From Niastella soli (GTDB lineage Bacteria > Bacteroidota > Bacteroidia > Chitinophagales > Chitinophagaceae): DNA of 64,000 nt. Below, piece by piece: positions 8,403 through 15,994 of this stretch (position 1 is its first letter; each line of letters opens with the position of its first letter). A program made the position numbers and the translations under genes. Under the pieces are notes generated by a model. That model worked only from the letters and a program-made list of their open reading frames with translations. It had not been told where the DNA came from and did not search any database. The DNA is taken from positions 124,001-188,000 of the forward strand of contig NZ_JAGHKO010000005.1 in NCBI RefSeq assembly GCF_017742245.1, given 5' to 3'.

Positions 8403-8546
8403 TTACACCCCCCCAGTTGCCAACTTATACATTTTAGACTTCCTTAATTCTTCGATACATTGTTGCATGCGTTCCTGCTCCGTTAATTTTTCGAATTCAG
8501 CACTTGTGCACACCATCAATAACAGAAGGCCTATACGAGTTTTCAT
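8403..8546 (-). pseudogene. Short minus-strand frame, probably a gene remnant
   Basis: A 47-codon frame (starting MKTRIGLLLLMVC) has a hydrophobic stretch followed by a charged helix (FEKLTEQERMQQCIEEL). The frame stays open upstream past another ATG at 8564, so it may be the end of a longer lost protein and not a small exported one. No family recognised. Confidence 0.3.
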
Positions 8547-8668
8547 AGTTTCAGCAAAATACATATTTTTACCTATGCCGCAAATAACCCAAGCTATAGA
8601 CTGGAAGACGGGACCGATATTATTCTGAGCTCTGTCCCGGAAACTCGGTCTACCAGGATTCTATCTAA

Positions 8669-8830
8669 AGTTATAAGAATCCTACCATTTATCCAGATAG
8701 CACTTATGCTAACGTCGACCGATGGCAGGGAATGAGTGAACAGTTAGATAGAATTTTTAATCTTCTTAAAGCTACTGATAAGAATATTGGTTATTTTACT
8801 CCGGTAAGTTTGATCGACTTTGTAAAATAA
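8669..8830 (+). pseudogene. C-terminal remnant of a lost protein
   Basis: After a stop at 8666-8668 the + strand encodes 53 codons with a natural composition, ending in KATDKNIGYFTPVSLIDFVK and TAA. There is no start codon near its beginning. It reads like the tail of an enzyme, but the family cannot be named from this much. Confidence 0.35.
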
Positions 8831-8860
8831 GCGGTACTTATTTATCCTTAAATAATAAAA

Positions 8861-9256
8861 ATGGAATATTTGTCTAGCATAGCTGAAAGAGTCATTCATC
8901 ATTTAAATGAAGAACTAAATGTTAACAAGCAGCTGACGAGATTTATGTCGTTAGAAGAATCTGTAATAACAAATACGACTGTAAAGATCCTGTTTTCTAA
9001 CGCGAAGAAGGATAAGATTGTTTGCTTACTTAATACTCATCCCCTTGATATGCCCTGGAGTTTTCGGATAAAAATAAATATTGAACCAGCTCTTGAATGC
9101 GAACTTCATAAATGGAAACAGGAAAAGGCAAAAGGTAATGAGATCGCCTATGAGGTTTATCCAAACCTTTTAAAAGATCCGGAAGGCAAAGGAAATGAAC
9201 TAGTGAAGCTGATTTCAGCCGATGTGGTGAGCTTCTTTAAAGAAATTGAGTCATAA
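8861..9256 (+). CDS. Hypothetical protein
   Basis: A clean ATG frame of 131 residues with alternating helix and strand pattern: an N-terminal amphipathic helix (SIAERVIHHLNEELN), strands TTVKILFSN and KIVCLLNT, a segment PWSFRIKINIEP and a C-terminal helix VKLISADVVSFFKEI. There is no signal peptide. I do not recognise the family. Size, AT-richness and position again suggest an accessory or immunity-type gene. Confidence 0.6.
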   Translation: MEYLSSIAERVIHHLNEELNVNKQLTRFMSLEESVITNTTVKILFSNAKKDKIVCLLNTHPLDMPWSFRIKINIEPALECELHKWKQEKAKGNEIAYEVYPNLLKDPEGKGNELVKLISADVVSFFKEIES

Positions 9257-9353
9257 TAAGGAAAATATTATTAACGATTCAAAACGAAGGAATTTGCCAC
9301 GCATATAGATATATATTGTCTTTTGTTGAAAAATAATCAATTAAAATTTGCCA

Positions 9354-9743
9354 ATGAAATATCGAACTGGTTTTTATTATTTCATTATGCCTATTATTCA
9401 AATTGCTTTTTATTATGTGGTCTATGAATTAACTAATTATTTAGCCCATAAAATGGAGTATGTTTACTCAAGAGGTGTGTCTTGGGGAATATCAGCAATT
9501 ATCTATGCTTATACATATATTATTTTAGTAGTTGTATTGGCAGGTATAAATTTTATATTTAAAAGGAAAGGGCTTTTGTTTTCAGTTCTTGCATCAATTA
9601 TTTGGGGCGTGATTGTATACCCCAGTCTGGATTCCTTTCCTTATCGTGGTAGTTTGGTAATTTTGATTGGAGTCTCAGGCATATTTATGCCCTTTTTATT
9701 TGCTATTAAGAAATGCAACACCTGCATGCCAGAACTACATTAG
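9354..9743 (+). CDS. Small integral membrane protein
   Basis: ATG 9354 is preferred over the TTG six bases upstream. The ~129-residue product has four predicted membrane segments: IMPIIQIAFYYVVYEL, ISAIIYAYTYIILVVVLAGI, LLFSVLASIIWGVIVY and LVILIGVSGIFMPFLFAI, linked by short loops. It ends in a Cys-containing tail (KKCNTCMPELH). The function is unknown. Membrane immunity proteins of this size are known in toxin loci, but nothing specific supports that here. Confidence 0.6.
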   Translation: MKYRTGFYYFIMPIIQIAFYYVVYELTNYLAHKMEYVYSRGVSWGISAIIYAYTYIILVVVLAGINFIFKRKGLLFSVLASIIWGVIVYPSLDSFPYRGSLVILIGVSGIFMPFLFAIKKCNTCMPELH

Positions 9744-9907
9744 AAGCGGAAATGGTATTGCGGCAGGCCACCCATAATAACGGTCAGAATTCTTCTAATA
9801 AAAGTGAAGTGAAAAGTTCCAACTGGTTCGATACATCAAATAAAGACCCGTATAAAAAGAGCACAGCTGGTAGCGGAGGAAAAATACCTAGAATTTATCC
9901 AAAGTAG
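9713..9907 (+). CDS. Short hydrophilic frame overlapping the membrane-protein gene
   Basis: A 64-codon frame begins with ATG 9713 inside the 3' end of the preceding gene and ends 12 bases before the lipoprotein gene. The product is hydrophilic, rich in Ser, Asn, Lys and Gly (QNSSNKSEVKSSNWFD, then STAGSGGKIPRIYPK), like a linker or the very end of a toxin tail. It may be a real small gene or the tail remnant of a lost longer one. Confidence 0.3.
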   Translation: MQHLHARTTLEAEMVLRQATHNNGQNSSNKSEVKSSNWFDTSNKDPYKKSTAGSGGKIPRIYPK

Positions 9908-9919
9908 AATTTATATAAT

Positions 9920-10300
9920 ATGACACGTGCTTTAATTTTTGTTGCCTTGTCAGCAGTTTTATGCTGCGCTTCTGCTTGCGGCAGCAAGCGAACCCTGCTG
10001 GTCAAAAATGTTACTGAACGGTACGATTCAATCCCTGTCAGGGTTACTATAAATAATAGAATAGTATTTAATGAGACTGTATTAAAAACAAAGGTGAGTT
10101 TTGATTATTACGAGCGTGAGTTTAGTGCTGGTGAGGATAGTATTTGTGTGGATGTTGAACTGCCAACGTTAAAAGTGCGTAAACAATCCTGCGCTGAGGC
10201 AGCTCAGGGAAAGCTCATAGTACTATCAATTAATGAAACCGGTAATGTTCCAAAGATCTCAATCGCTTTTTTTAAGAAGAAATTCGATGAAGTGTATTAA
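9920..10300 (+). CDS. Small lipoprotein of unknown function
   Basis: The 126-residue product has a lipoprotein signal with a Cys-rich end (LSAVLCCASACGSKRTL), where the lipobox is ASAC. The mature ~105 residues form a beta-sandwich-like pattern (VRVTINNRIVFNETVLKTKVSFDYY) with a conserved-looking Cys pair (Cys in DSICVDV and QSCAEA). It should be anchored in the periplasm or at the outer membrane. The family is not recognised. A UUCG-loop terminator follows directly, so the gene is probably the last of its transcript. Confidence 0.7.
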   Translation: MTRALIFVALSAVLCCASACGSKRTLLVKNVTERYDSIPVRVTINNRIVFNETVLKTKVSFDYYEREFSAGEDSICVDVELPTLKVRKQSCAEAAQGKLIVLSINETGNVPKISIAFFKKKFDEVY

Positions 10301-10327
10301 ACCACCGGTAACTGATAAATAATAAGG

Positions 10328-10351
10328 GCCGCCTTCGGGCGGCTTTTCTTT
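10328..10351 (+). terminator. Rho-independent terminator with UUCG loop
   Basis: GCCGCC (10328-10333), loop TTCG, GGCGGC (10338-10343), then TTTTCTTT. It follows the lipoprotein gene by 27 bases. Confidence 0.85.
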
Positions 10352-10428
10352 GCCCAACGTTCAATAAATAGTCAATTTATTGCGATTGGTTCGCTGTAAA
10401 CAAACATTCAGCCCAATACAGGTATGCT

Positions 10429-11196
10429 TTAGTGTAGTTGGTGGGCTGCCATATTTTTCAACGTCATTGCGTTTTTAAACGCATCGCCTATGGTATTATT
10501 GAAGTAAACATACACATCTTTACCTTCCTGTCGCCATGTATTGATTTGTTCGGCCTGTTGCTGCAGGTACCCGTCGGAGTAACCACCCCGGTAATCACCA
10601 GCTGGTCCGTGAAAACGGAGGTATACAAAAGTTGCTTTTTTATTTAGCTGCCTGTTTAGCGACTTTGGGATATCATGTAAAACAATGCTGCAGGCATATT
10701 CGTCGGCCAGTTCAAATACTTCGCCAATATACCAGGAAGGATGCCTGAATTCGAGGGCCACCTTCCAGCCATGGTCCGGGACGATACCCTGGATAATGTC
10801 CAGCATCTCCTGCACCCCACTAAAACTATCTATAGTTAATGACGGCGGAAATTGAACGAGCAGGCACCCTTTCTTTTTGCCAGCCTGGTCTATCACATCC
10901 ATAAACCTCAACAGATCTGCCTGTTTGTACGCGAACCCTTTGGTATGGGTAATTTCCTGCCAGAGTTTAAATGTAAAGACAAAATCATCAGGTACACTAT
11001 CCGCCCATTTTTTAACGGTGGCAGGTTGCGGCACTTTATAAAATGAACTGTTCACCTCCAGGCTATTTAACAGAGAGCTATAATAGGTAAGCCGGCTTTT
11101 ATCCCTGAATTCAGGTGGAAAACCTTGTTTATTGGGTACGGGTAATACGAGCCCGCTGGTGCCTGATTTATATGATCCGGGTGGTGATTTCCCCAT
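10429..11196 (-). CDS. DUF72 (YecE-like) TIM-barrel protein
   Basis: The 255-residue protein has the DUF72 features: GTSGLVLP at the N terminus, YYSSLLNSLEVNSSFYKVPQPATVKKW, then FTFKLWQEITHTKG, GCLLVQFPPSL, VALEFRHPSW, a late YLRFHGPAGDYRGGYS and DVYVYFNNTIGDAFKNA. These are the usual order and near the usual length (about 240-280). The family folds as a TIM barrel and is cytoplasmic; its reaction is not firmly established. The gene is monocistronic and convergent with the plus-strand accessory region. Confidence 0.9.
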   Translation of the reverse strand: MGKSPPGSYKSGTSGLVLPVPNKQGFPPEFRDKSRLTYYSSLLNSLEVNSSFYKVPQPATVKKWADSVPDDFVFTFKLWQEITHTKGFAYKQADLLRFMDVIDQAGKKKGCLLVQFPPSLTIDSFSGVQEMLDIIQGIVPDHGWKVALEFRHPSWYIGEVFELADEYACSIVLHDIPKSLNRQLNKKATFVYLRFHGPAGDYRGGYSDGYLQQQAEQINTWRQEGKDVYVYFNNTIGDAFKNAMTLKNMAAHQLH

Positions 11197-11264
11197 TCCT
11201 GCACTTTACGGCACTATAAGCAAAAATACAGCCACCGTGCCCGGGAGACTCGATGAAATAGGGC

Positions 11265-11720
11265 TAGATATATACTGCATCTCCCACCAGAATTCCAGCA
11301 GAATTGCATAGGAATTACATAGTCTATGCAATTCCTATGCAATTCTTATGCAATTCCTATGCAATTCTGACCGGTGAAATGGCTGTCTGGAGTGGATCTG
11401 GAGAGAATCTGACTAGGGACTGGAAAGAATCTGACTAAAGCTCATTTCCACGCTGATATGGTCGCGGTATGGATTTGTATCCATGTTAGTGGCGATCACG
11501 CGATAATATGTCTTAAGACGCCCTGGTTGTGCTGATTGGGTAAGTGTGCTGCTGGAAGTGAGATAATGACTGGGATCGCCTTTAATGGTGTTGCCGGCGG
11601 ATTGCGTCAAGGCTAACAGCTTCTGCGACACGAACTCGGTTTGCTGATTAGCCCGGGAGCATACAATGATTTTTTTCTGGTCATTTGCAATGAAATGCCA
11701 GTAAAGTACATTTCCACATC
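11265..11720. repeat. Dispersed intergenic element, copy B, with 11-bp tandem array and hairpin
   Basis: Four exact-period units, TATGCAATTCC, TATGCAATTCT, TATGCAATTCC, TATGCAATTCT, lie at 11325-11368. They are preceded by two inverted units (AGAATTGCATA, GGAATTACATA, 11300-11321), giving 23-base arms 11300-11322 and 11324-11346 with one mismatch. The left flank (TATATACT..ATCTCCCACC) and the right flank (GAAATGGC, then GGAGAGAATCTGACTAG at 11400-11416) are shared with copy A, but the repeat unit is unrelated. A second AGAATCTGACTA follows at 11426-11437. The decayed small gene beyond is listed separately. Confidence 0.75.
11413..11719 (-). pseudogene. Startless small reading frame inside repeat copy B
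   Basis: The minus strand stays open for about 100 codons from a TGA at about 11719 to the stop at 11413, with natural protein composition: WHFIANDQKKIIVCSR, then FVSQKLLALTQSAG, HYLTSSSTLTQSAQPG and LKTYYRVIATNMDTNPYRDH. There is no ATG near its beginning; one lies inside at 11631. The equivalent DNA in copy A (about 7055-7265) aligns over most of this stretch but is full of stops and small gaps. I do not recognise the family. Confidence 0.45.
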
Positions 11721-11967
11721 AAAGGATATTTCTTATCTGATCGCCGCTTGCCTCAACGTTGCACCTCAGACGTATTATAAAGGTCTATAAATGAGAAATA
11801 TTAACTATGAAGGAGATCCGGGTTTTATAGACATTACATATGTAATAAAATTTAAACAGCTGCTAACACTATCAAATACCCCATAGCTTTTGCTGCCAGT
11901 TAAAGTTTCGCTTTCTTTGTCGTTCAAGCATCTTGGTTATTTGTAAATTATTTTCAATGTGTAATTT

Positions 11968-13206
11968 ATGCTAACATCAACGCCTGTGAGCTACCATACT
12001 CCGTCTCAACGTATTGCCCTGCTTGACATGATGCGGGGGATTTGTCTTTTGGGAATATTACTTGCCAATATCCAGACTTATACGCCGTTTGAATTTATAA
12101 GTTCAAAAGAGGCAGTGGCACTGCACTGGGATGATCTGTCTACGCTTCTCCCCGAAAAGTTTTTATTGGACGTCTTCGTTAGAGGGCAGTTTTATACTAT
12201 CTACTGCTTTCTTTTTGGACTTGGGTTTTATCTCATGCTGGAAAAAAATAATCGTCTTGAACTCAATGGCAACAAACTATATATACGTCGCCTGGCAGTT
12301 ATGCTTCTCTTTGGTGTTATTCATTGTGCCCTGTGGATGGGCGATGTATTGCACATTTATGCGATATTTGGTATTCCGTTGATCTATTTTCAAAAAAAGA
12401 AAACGGCTGTTATTTTCAGATGGGCAGCGGGCATCTTTTTGGGTGGCATCCTGCTGGATGTAATCAGAACTGTCTTTTTTTTACCGGCGCCTCCGCATTC
12501 ACCGGAGTTATTCAGCAAAGAAACATTGCATTTGATCAATGCATATCAACATGGGCCGTTTACAGAGATCCTGAAGATACAATATGACAAAATATTAAAA
12601 AGCATTATTGCCATAACGCGTAGTACTATGACCGGATATGAGCATATAATCATCCTGTTCCTGCTTGGGTTGATAGCCGGAAAAACACGCTTCTTTCAAC
12701 GTATAACAGAATTACAACCATCAATCAAACGAGCTATTCTCATCATACTTCCTTTTGCGCTCGTTCTAAAGGTAATTTCCTGTTTGCCCACCCTGAACGT
12801 GCATTTCCTTTCACCTCAACAAGCAGTTTACGAACAGCTATTTCTAAGAATGATACGTTTTACTGGTATACTGCTCATGGCATTCGTTTATATAGGTGTC
12901 ATTACCCTGCTTCTGCACAAAAGCAGCTCACGTATAGCGTTCTGGCTGGGCAATGCCGGACGGCTGGGACTGACAAACTATCTCACCCAGACCATTATAT
13001 GCATGCTGTTGTTTTATCCTTTCGGGTTAAAACTTACCGGGAAGCTTACGCTGTTACAGTCATTGTTACTTGCTGTGCTGATCTTTATTGTGCAGGTCAT
13101 TTATAGCAATATCTGGCTCAAATATTATAATATAGGGCCGATGGAAGCAATCTGGAGAAGACTTACTTACGGAAAGCAACCGGACCCGGCCACGGCATTA
13201 CAATAG
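11968..13206 (+). CDS. DUF418 family membrane protein (YeiB-like)
   Basis: The 412-residue protein begins RIALLDMMRGICLLGILLANI, the usual opening of the DUF418/YeiB family, and continues through about nine to ten membrane segments. The C-terminal DUF418 region is recognisable in FWLGNAGRLGLTNYLTQTIICMLLFY and YSNIWLKYYNIGPMEAIWR. Members resemble membrane acyltransferases in topology; transport or acyl-transfer roles have been suggested but not settled. The gene is monocistronic and flanked on both sides by intergenic regions holding 11-bp arrays. Confidence 0.9.
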   Translation: MLTSTPVSYHTPSQRIALLDMMRGICLLGILLANIQTYTPFEFISSKEAVALHWDDLSTLLPEKFLLDVFVRGQFYTIYCFLFGLGFYLMLEKNNRLELNGNKLYIRRLAVMLLFGVIHCALWMGDVLHIYAIFGIPLIYFQKKKTAVIFRWAAGIFLGGILLDVIRTVFFLPAPPHSPELFSKETLHLINAYQHGPFTEILKIQYDKILKSIIAITRSTMTGYEHIIILFLLGLIAGKTRFFQRITELQPSIKRAILIILPFALVLKVISCLPTLNVHFLSPQQAVYEQLFLRMIRFTGILLMAFVYIGVITLLLHKSSSRIAFWLGNAGRLGLTNYLTQTIICMLLFYPFGLKLTGKLTLLQSLLLAVLIFIVQVIYSNIWLKYYNIGPMEAIWRRLTYGKQPDPATALQ

Positions 13207-13563
13207 TTGTTTGCAGATAATTCTATACATAATAAAATATACTAGTAGGTGTATAGTAGAACCATAGTGGCAATATGGTGCGAGTATGGTGGGAATATGG
13301 GTAAAAGGGAGGCAAAGTGGAGTCAAAAAGGAGTCAAAGAGAAGTTATATCGCTATAAGGTCGCTGTAAGGACGCTATAAAGTGGGTAGTAAAATGGGCG
13401 TTTCGAAAGTGTTTTTTGAAACGCCCATTGCAGATATGCACAGTGGCCGTAATTATATAATATACTAAATTTTTCAATTATGGCCAAAACGATGACTTTT
13501 TTAGGCTGGTTGAGATCTATACTATTGTAGCCAATCCTCAGCTACGGATTTAGCAAAATAGCA
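13207..13563. repeat. Intergenic region with a 12-unit, drifting 11-bp array
   Basis: From 13264 to 13395 the sequence divides into twelve consecutive 11-mers that change in blocks. Block one is ATAGTGGCAAT, ATGGTGCGAGT, ATGGTGGGAAT, ATGGGTAAAAG. Block two is GGAGGCAAAGT, GGAGTCAAAAA, GGAGTCAAAGA, GAAGTTATATC. Block three is GCTATAAGGTC, GCTGTAAGGAC, GCTATAAAGTG, GGTAGTAAAAT. A perfect inverted 11-mer pair follows, ATGGGCGTTTC (13394-13404) and GAAACGCCCAT (13418-13428). ATATACTA occurs on both sides (about 13238 and 13461). There is no gene here. Confidence 0.75.
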
Positions 13564-14481
13564 TTAATAGTATTCTATTTTTCGTTCTATCGATGCCTTG
13601 GGACTTCCGTCTACTTTATAAGTTGTTCGTTTTATCCAGTTTCCCTGCCTGTCAAATACATATTCATAACGATAAGATTCCCTGGTATTTATTTCCAGAT
13701 CGTTTCTTTTTACATATTCAACAACGTTATCTGAAGAATCGTATTTATAAGCTTCTTCAAAATCTTTAGTAATGTTACCCCCGGTCAGCTTTCTCCAAAG
13801 TATTTTTTCCTCTTTATAGTAAACTGTCTGCTCTTTATAATCAAATGTCCCTTCCTCGTAATGCATTTCCTGTATGGTATCGCCCTTGTATTCAAAAACC
13901 ACCTTGGACCCTTCTGTTTTATCGTTCTTATAGGTATCAGAATATTCCTGTTGAACAGTCCGGCCAATGGAATCATAAGTATATCGCAATTCTCTTAGTG
14001 ACACCGGGGGGGAGACATCCTTTAATAGAATTCGATCGCCGTGTGAGTTATACGCATATTCCATCCTCGTTTTCCCGCGAGCGTTATGCTCTTCATCCGC
14101 AATCAGTTGTCCCATTGCATCAAATTCATAGGTGTCTTTAAATCTAAAATTGCCCTCCTCGTCATAGGCTGTTAATTCAGTATAGTTGCCAGCCGTATCA
14201 TATTTGTAAACATATTTGGATTGGAACACTTGCTGGAGCAGGTAAGTGGTTTGTTCTGTAACATTTCCGGCGGGGCTGAATGTAAAATCCTCTTTCGTAA
14301 CATAATACGTGAGCGCGGAATCAGGAACGAATTGCTTATAATTGAACGCTGTAATGGCTTTTACTTTGCCCTTCAGGTTATTCGTTTTCCAGTTCTTCTG
14401 GTATTCTTTGTTGGGTTTGGTTTCATGAACCGCATTGCAGGCTACGGTAAAAGATAAAATAAAAAGTAAGGCCTTGTTCAC
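13564..14481 (-). CDS. YD-repeat-like lipoprotein
   Basis: The 305-residue product has a short lipoprotein signal (MNKALLFILSFTVAC, lipobox TVAC at residues 12-15). The mature part is made of YD-type units: KYVYKYDTAGNYTELTAYDEEGNF, YEFDAMGQLIADEEH, MEYAYNSHGDRI, RYTYDSIGRTVQQEY and YEYVFDRQGNWIKRTTY. Such repeats are related to those of Rhs/WapA shells but here form a small stand-alone beta domain. It is predicted to be membrane-anchored in the envelope, function unknown. It stands alone on the minus strand. Confidence 0.75.
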   Translation of the reverse strand: MNKALLFILSFTVACNAVHETKPNKEYQKNWKTNNLKGKVKAITAFNYKQFVPDSALTYYVTKEDFTFSPAGNVTEQTTYLLQQVFQSKYVYKYDTAGNYTELTAYDEEGNFRFKDTYEFDAMGQLIADEEHNARGKTRMEYAYNSHGDRILLKDVSPPVSLRELRYTYDSIGRTVQQEYSDTYKNDKTEGSKVVFEYKGDTIQEMHYEEGTFDYKEQTVYYKEEKILWRKLTGGNITKDFEEAYKYDSSDNVVEYVKRNDLEINTRESYRYEYVFDRQGNWIKRTTYKVDGSPKASIERKIEYY

Positions 14482-14629
14482 AGGAACGGATTTAAATGTA
14501 TAATGGCGCTAAAATAGAAATATACCACCGTATTAGTAAATTATAAATACTTTTTTATTTTCATGGCGGATCGACTTTGTAAAATGAGCGTACTTGTCGC
14601 CTGGATATTAATCCTGCGCACTTACAATA

Positions 14630-15019
14630 TCAATTGCTATTGTTCTTCCAAAATTCATAGCCAACAAGATCATCTTTTGTTACCTCTTCAAAGTCTACGA
14701 TAACTGGTTTCCAACTGTCAAAACCTTTTCGCTCTAAAGGAACATGCCCGATACCAATGTTCCCGTCTTTGTCATTTATAGAACCCAAACTCAACGTCTT
14801 GAGGTCGATTTTAGATGGTCGTTGATCGTATTTGTTTTTATAAATTTTTATGTGTGCTTCCTGATCGTTAATAACAAGAACTTTTACCACGCCGAATTTC
14901 CCCTCTCCGTCATCAATTGTACAAATTGAACCTGCTTTGATCATGTCGGCCTTGTTCCCGCAACTAACAGCCATAATGGTAATGATAATAAATAAAAACA
15001 GTTTTGAGAATTTTGTCAT
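14630..15019 (-). CDS. Small lipoprotein of unknown function
   Basis: The 129-residue product has a lipoprotein signal peptide (LFLFIIITIMAVSCGNK, lipobox AVSC). The mature part starts with AGSICTIDDGEGKFGVVKVLVIND, a KOW/SH3-like beta pattern, and ends in a Lys/Trp-rich tail. No family assigned; relatives with this start are common as single-domain lipoproteins in Bacteroidota. It is monocistronic. Confidence 0.7.
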   Translation of the reverse strand: MTKFSKLFLFIIITIMAVSCGNKADMIKAGSICTIDDGEGKFGVVKVLVINDQEAHIKIYKNKYDQRPSKIDLKTLSLGSINDKDGNIGIGHVPLERKGFDSWKPVIVDFEEVTKDDLVGYEFWKNNSN

Positions 15020-15199
15020 GGTATTTATATGATTAAATGTTGTCGTTATTTTGCGCTATTATACGCTACTTTTTAGCAGGAAACAATATTTTGCAAGATA
15101 TTATTTAAGCCTTTTGCCCAAAGCGCGGTTATTACCTCGAGTGGCATTCCCTGGAAAATCCAAAAAATTTATTACTTCAGAGCTTGAAATGTAAGTGGA

Positions 15200-15541
15200 T
15201 CAATTTTTATAAGCCAATAATCTCAACGCATTAAACACCACAACCAGGGTAGAACCCTCATGGCCGATAACGGCTGGGCCAATTTGAGCAATACCCAGAA
15301 TGGTTAACGGGATCAATACCACAACCATTCCCAGGCTAATGGCCAGGTTCTGTCTGATAATACTATGCGCTTTTTTACTAAGCCCTATGGCAAAGGGCAG
15401 GTTGCTTAGTTTGTCTGCCATCAGGGCTACATCTGCGGTCTCTAAGGCTACGTCGCTACCGGCAGCACCCATAGCTATACCAACCGTACTTTTTTGCCAT
15501 AGCAGGCGCATCGTTAACCCCATCCCCAACCATAGCTACTA
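15200..15541 (-). pseudogene. C-terminal fragment of a heavy-metal P-type ATPase, frameshifted
   Basis: The minus strand encodes the ATP hinge motif MVGDGVNDAPA (about 15541-15500) and, in a second frame, KSTVGIAMGAAGSDVALETA through the last two membrane helices to VVFNALRLLAYKN. The two frames meet at a run of six A residues, where five would keep the frame, so one extra base breaks the gene. All upstream parts (metal-binding domain, DKTGT phosphorylation site, ion channel CPC) are absent. This is a dead remnant of a CadA/ZntA-type exporter, cut by a junction at about 15541. Confidence 0.85.
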
Positions 15542-15571
15542 GCAAAATTAGCTGAAATGCCGGCCCTCGTG

Positions 15572-15970
15572 CTATTGCCGGAATAGGACCCCTAAAAACA
15601 ATAAGAGGCCAAATATAAAGACCAGGACACCTAACAAAAAGGATCTCGAACTTTGCGTAGCTGGATAAGCTTTCCTGATCTTTTTTATAAACCCTTTGTG
15701 ATCAAGTAAGGCAAAAAAAAGTCCAACCAGGCCAAATAAGATCATGATCATACCTACTAGCCTGGGCGTTAATAACCGTTGTTGGCCCGCTTGGTTGGTA
15801 CTCGTTTGTTGGAGGAATTTATAAATAGTAAACCCAAAGGAGATCAATGACATGGTTGTTCGGATCCATGCCATTAAGGTGCGTTCATGCCCCATAATTG
15901 TTCGCTCAAAGGCAAGGTCTGTATTGCTTAATGATGGTTCAGTTTTGATGTTTCGGTCTTCTTCATCCAT
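15572..15970 (-). CDS. DUF202 (YidH-type) membrane protein
   Basis: The 132-residue protein has the DUF202 opening LAFERTIMGHERTLMAWIRTTMSLISFGFTIYKFL, followed by two more membrane segments (LVGMIMILFGLVGLFFALL and FLLGVLVFIFGLLLFLGVLF) and a basic loop between them. Length and three-helix topology are normal. Function unknown. It ends next to the broken ATPase and starts 24 bases after a truncated secreted-protein gene, so it lies in a rearranged stretch but looks intact itself. Confidence 0.88.
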   Translation of the reverse strand: MDEEDRNIKTEPSLSNTDLAFERTIMGHERTLMAWIRTTMSLISFGFTIYKFLQQTSTNQAGQQRLLTPRLVGMIMILFGLVGLFFALLDHKGFIKKIRKAYPATQSSRSFLLGVLVFIFGLLLFLGVLFRQ

Positions 15971-15994
15971 TTTCAGTAATTGCAGATTATGTTT

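Larger units (their letters stand above)
8378..8860. other. Gene debris between two hypothetical genes
   Basis: No intact gene is visible in these 483 bases, but both strands contain pieces with protein-like composition, listed as separate entries. The end of the second piece (GATCGACTTTGTAAAAT at about 8808-8826, followed by AGCGGTACTT) is repeated at 14572-14597. Confidence 0.5.

Noticed and set aside
8374..8628. 84-codon plus-strand frame starting with TTG
   Set aside because: Poor start and composition; the opposite strand has the more protein-like sequence.
11300..13395. CRISPR array in the intergenic repeats
   Set aside because: The units are contiguous 11-mers with no spacers, too short for CRISPR repeats, and there are no cas genes.
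15200..15529. Intact 109-residue membrane protein
   Set aside because: It is the C-terminal end of a P-type ATPase, and its N-terminal residues are out of frame with MVGDGVNDAPA just upstream.
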